DNA from: a bacterium
Lineage (GTDB): Bacteria; Spirochaetota; Spirochaetia; Treponematales; Rectinemataceae
NCBI GenBank assembly: GCA_021813065.1
Contig: JAKALZ010000132.1
Span: forward strand, 1 to 5,940
Direction: 5' to 3'
DNA length: 5,940 bases
Within the stretch, counting starts at the first letter, position 1. Every line of letters starts with the position of its first letter. The position numbers and the translations under genes were made by a program. The notes below the pieces were generated by a model, which did no database searches, had not been told where the DNA came from, and saw only the letters and a list, made by a program, of their open reading frames with translations. Below, piece by piece: positions 5,740-5,940 of the stretch.

Positions 5740-5746
5740 AATATTT

Positions 5747-5940
5747 GTGACCGTCACCATCGAACTCTTTGATCCGCCCATGTGCTGTCCTGGTGGCTTG
5801 TGTGGACCCGCGATCGATCCCGTGCTGCTCGACCTCAATGAGGCGATCCTTAAGCTGAAAAAGGAAAAAGGTATTGCGGTGGAACGCTATCTGCTTTCCC
5901 AGCAAGGCAAAAAATTCATGGAGAATCCAGAAGTCCTTGC
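5747..5940 (+). CDS. arsD: ArsD arsenite metallochaperone (3' end outside window)
   Basis: ArsD is a small cytoplasmic protein that binds As(III) or Sb(III) through cysteines, passes it to the ArsA ATPase for efflux, and can weakly repress its own operon. The 64 complete codons visible begin with GTG and read TVTIELFDPPMCCPGGLCGP. Cys13, Cys14 and Cys19 correspond to the As(III)-binding Cys12, Cys13 and Cys18 of plasmid R773 ArsD, and the pattern FDPxMCCxxGxCG is diagnostic. The next part (IAVERYLLSQQGKKFMENPEV) matches the family's conserved second half of the thioredoxin-like fold (ERFNLAQQPxxFxxNxxV in R773). About half of a typical 110-120 residue protein is present. It appears to be the first gene of the unit, right after a strong promoter with operator dyads. 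arsA and an arsenite permease are expected beyond 5940. Confidence 0.95.
   Translation, partial: MTVTIELFDPPMCCPGGLCGPAIDPVLLDLNEAILKLKKEKGIAVERYLLSQQGKKFMENPEVL

Noticed and set aside
5435..5905. 156-codon minus-strand open frame across the ars promoter
   Set aside because: It crosses the terminator, promoter and arsD on the other strand, has no ribosome site, and shows no recognisable domain.

Overview
The window looks like a GC-rich bacterial chromosome segment. Two good sigma-70-type promoters (TTGACA-17-TATGTT and TTGACG-17-TATTAT) and strong AGGAGG/GAGGTGATC ribosome binding sites point to a bacterium rather than an archaeon. The two-gene SufC/SufB-type iron-sulfur assembly unit, without visible SufS, SufE or SufU, is typical of anaerobic or early-branching lineages. 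I cannot name the phylum from the sequence alone.

Layout: (1) 1-3162, plus strand: the end of a peptide/nickel-type ABC importer operon. It holds a permease cut by the left edge, a DppD/OppD-type ATPase and a DppF/OppF-type ATPase, all tightly spaced and each with its own Shine-Dalgarno sequence. Both ATPases keep the four C-terminal cysteines known to carry a [4Fe-4S] cluster in this family. (2) 3163-3310: a short gap between convergent genes, filled with a degenerate 12-bp repeat and GC-rich hairpins and with no classical terminator. (3) 3311-5129, minus strand: the sufC-sufB operon with a well-formed promoter and two dyad operator candidates at the -10 and start site. It is a minimal SUF system of the kind called SMS (smsCB); the SufB-like protein keeps the Cys and the His-Glu pair of real SufB. 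(4) 5133-5564, plus strand: a broken remnant of a Rossmann-type NAD(P)-binding reductase (ProC/F420-oxidoreductase-like). It lacks its N-terminus, is frameshifted and probably has an internal deletion, but still ends in a good intrinsic terminator. (5) 5565-5940, plus strand: an AT-rich regulatory stretch with a promoter embedded in overlapping TATGCA/TGCATA dyads, followed by the start of arsD, the arsenite metallochaperone, cut by the right edge and beginning with GTG.

How the genes work together: the importer proteins form one complex (permeases plus two ATPases, with the binding protein and second permease expected upstream). SufC and SufB form the Fe-S scaffold complex. ArsD hands arsenite to an ArsA ATPase expected just outside the window. 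The three units are independently transcribed. A loose link is that both importer ATPases are predicted Fe-S proteins, and that arsenite attacks thiols and Fe-S metabolism. This is context, not evidence of a joint system.
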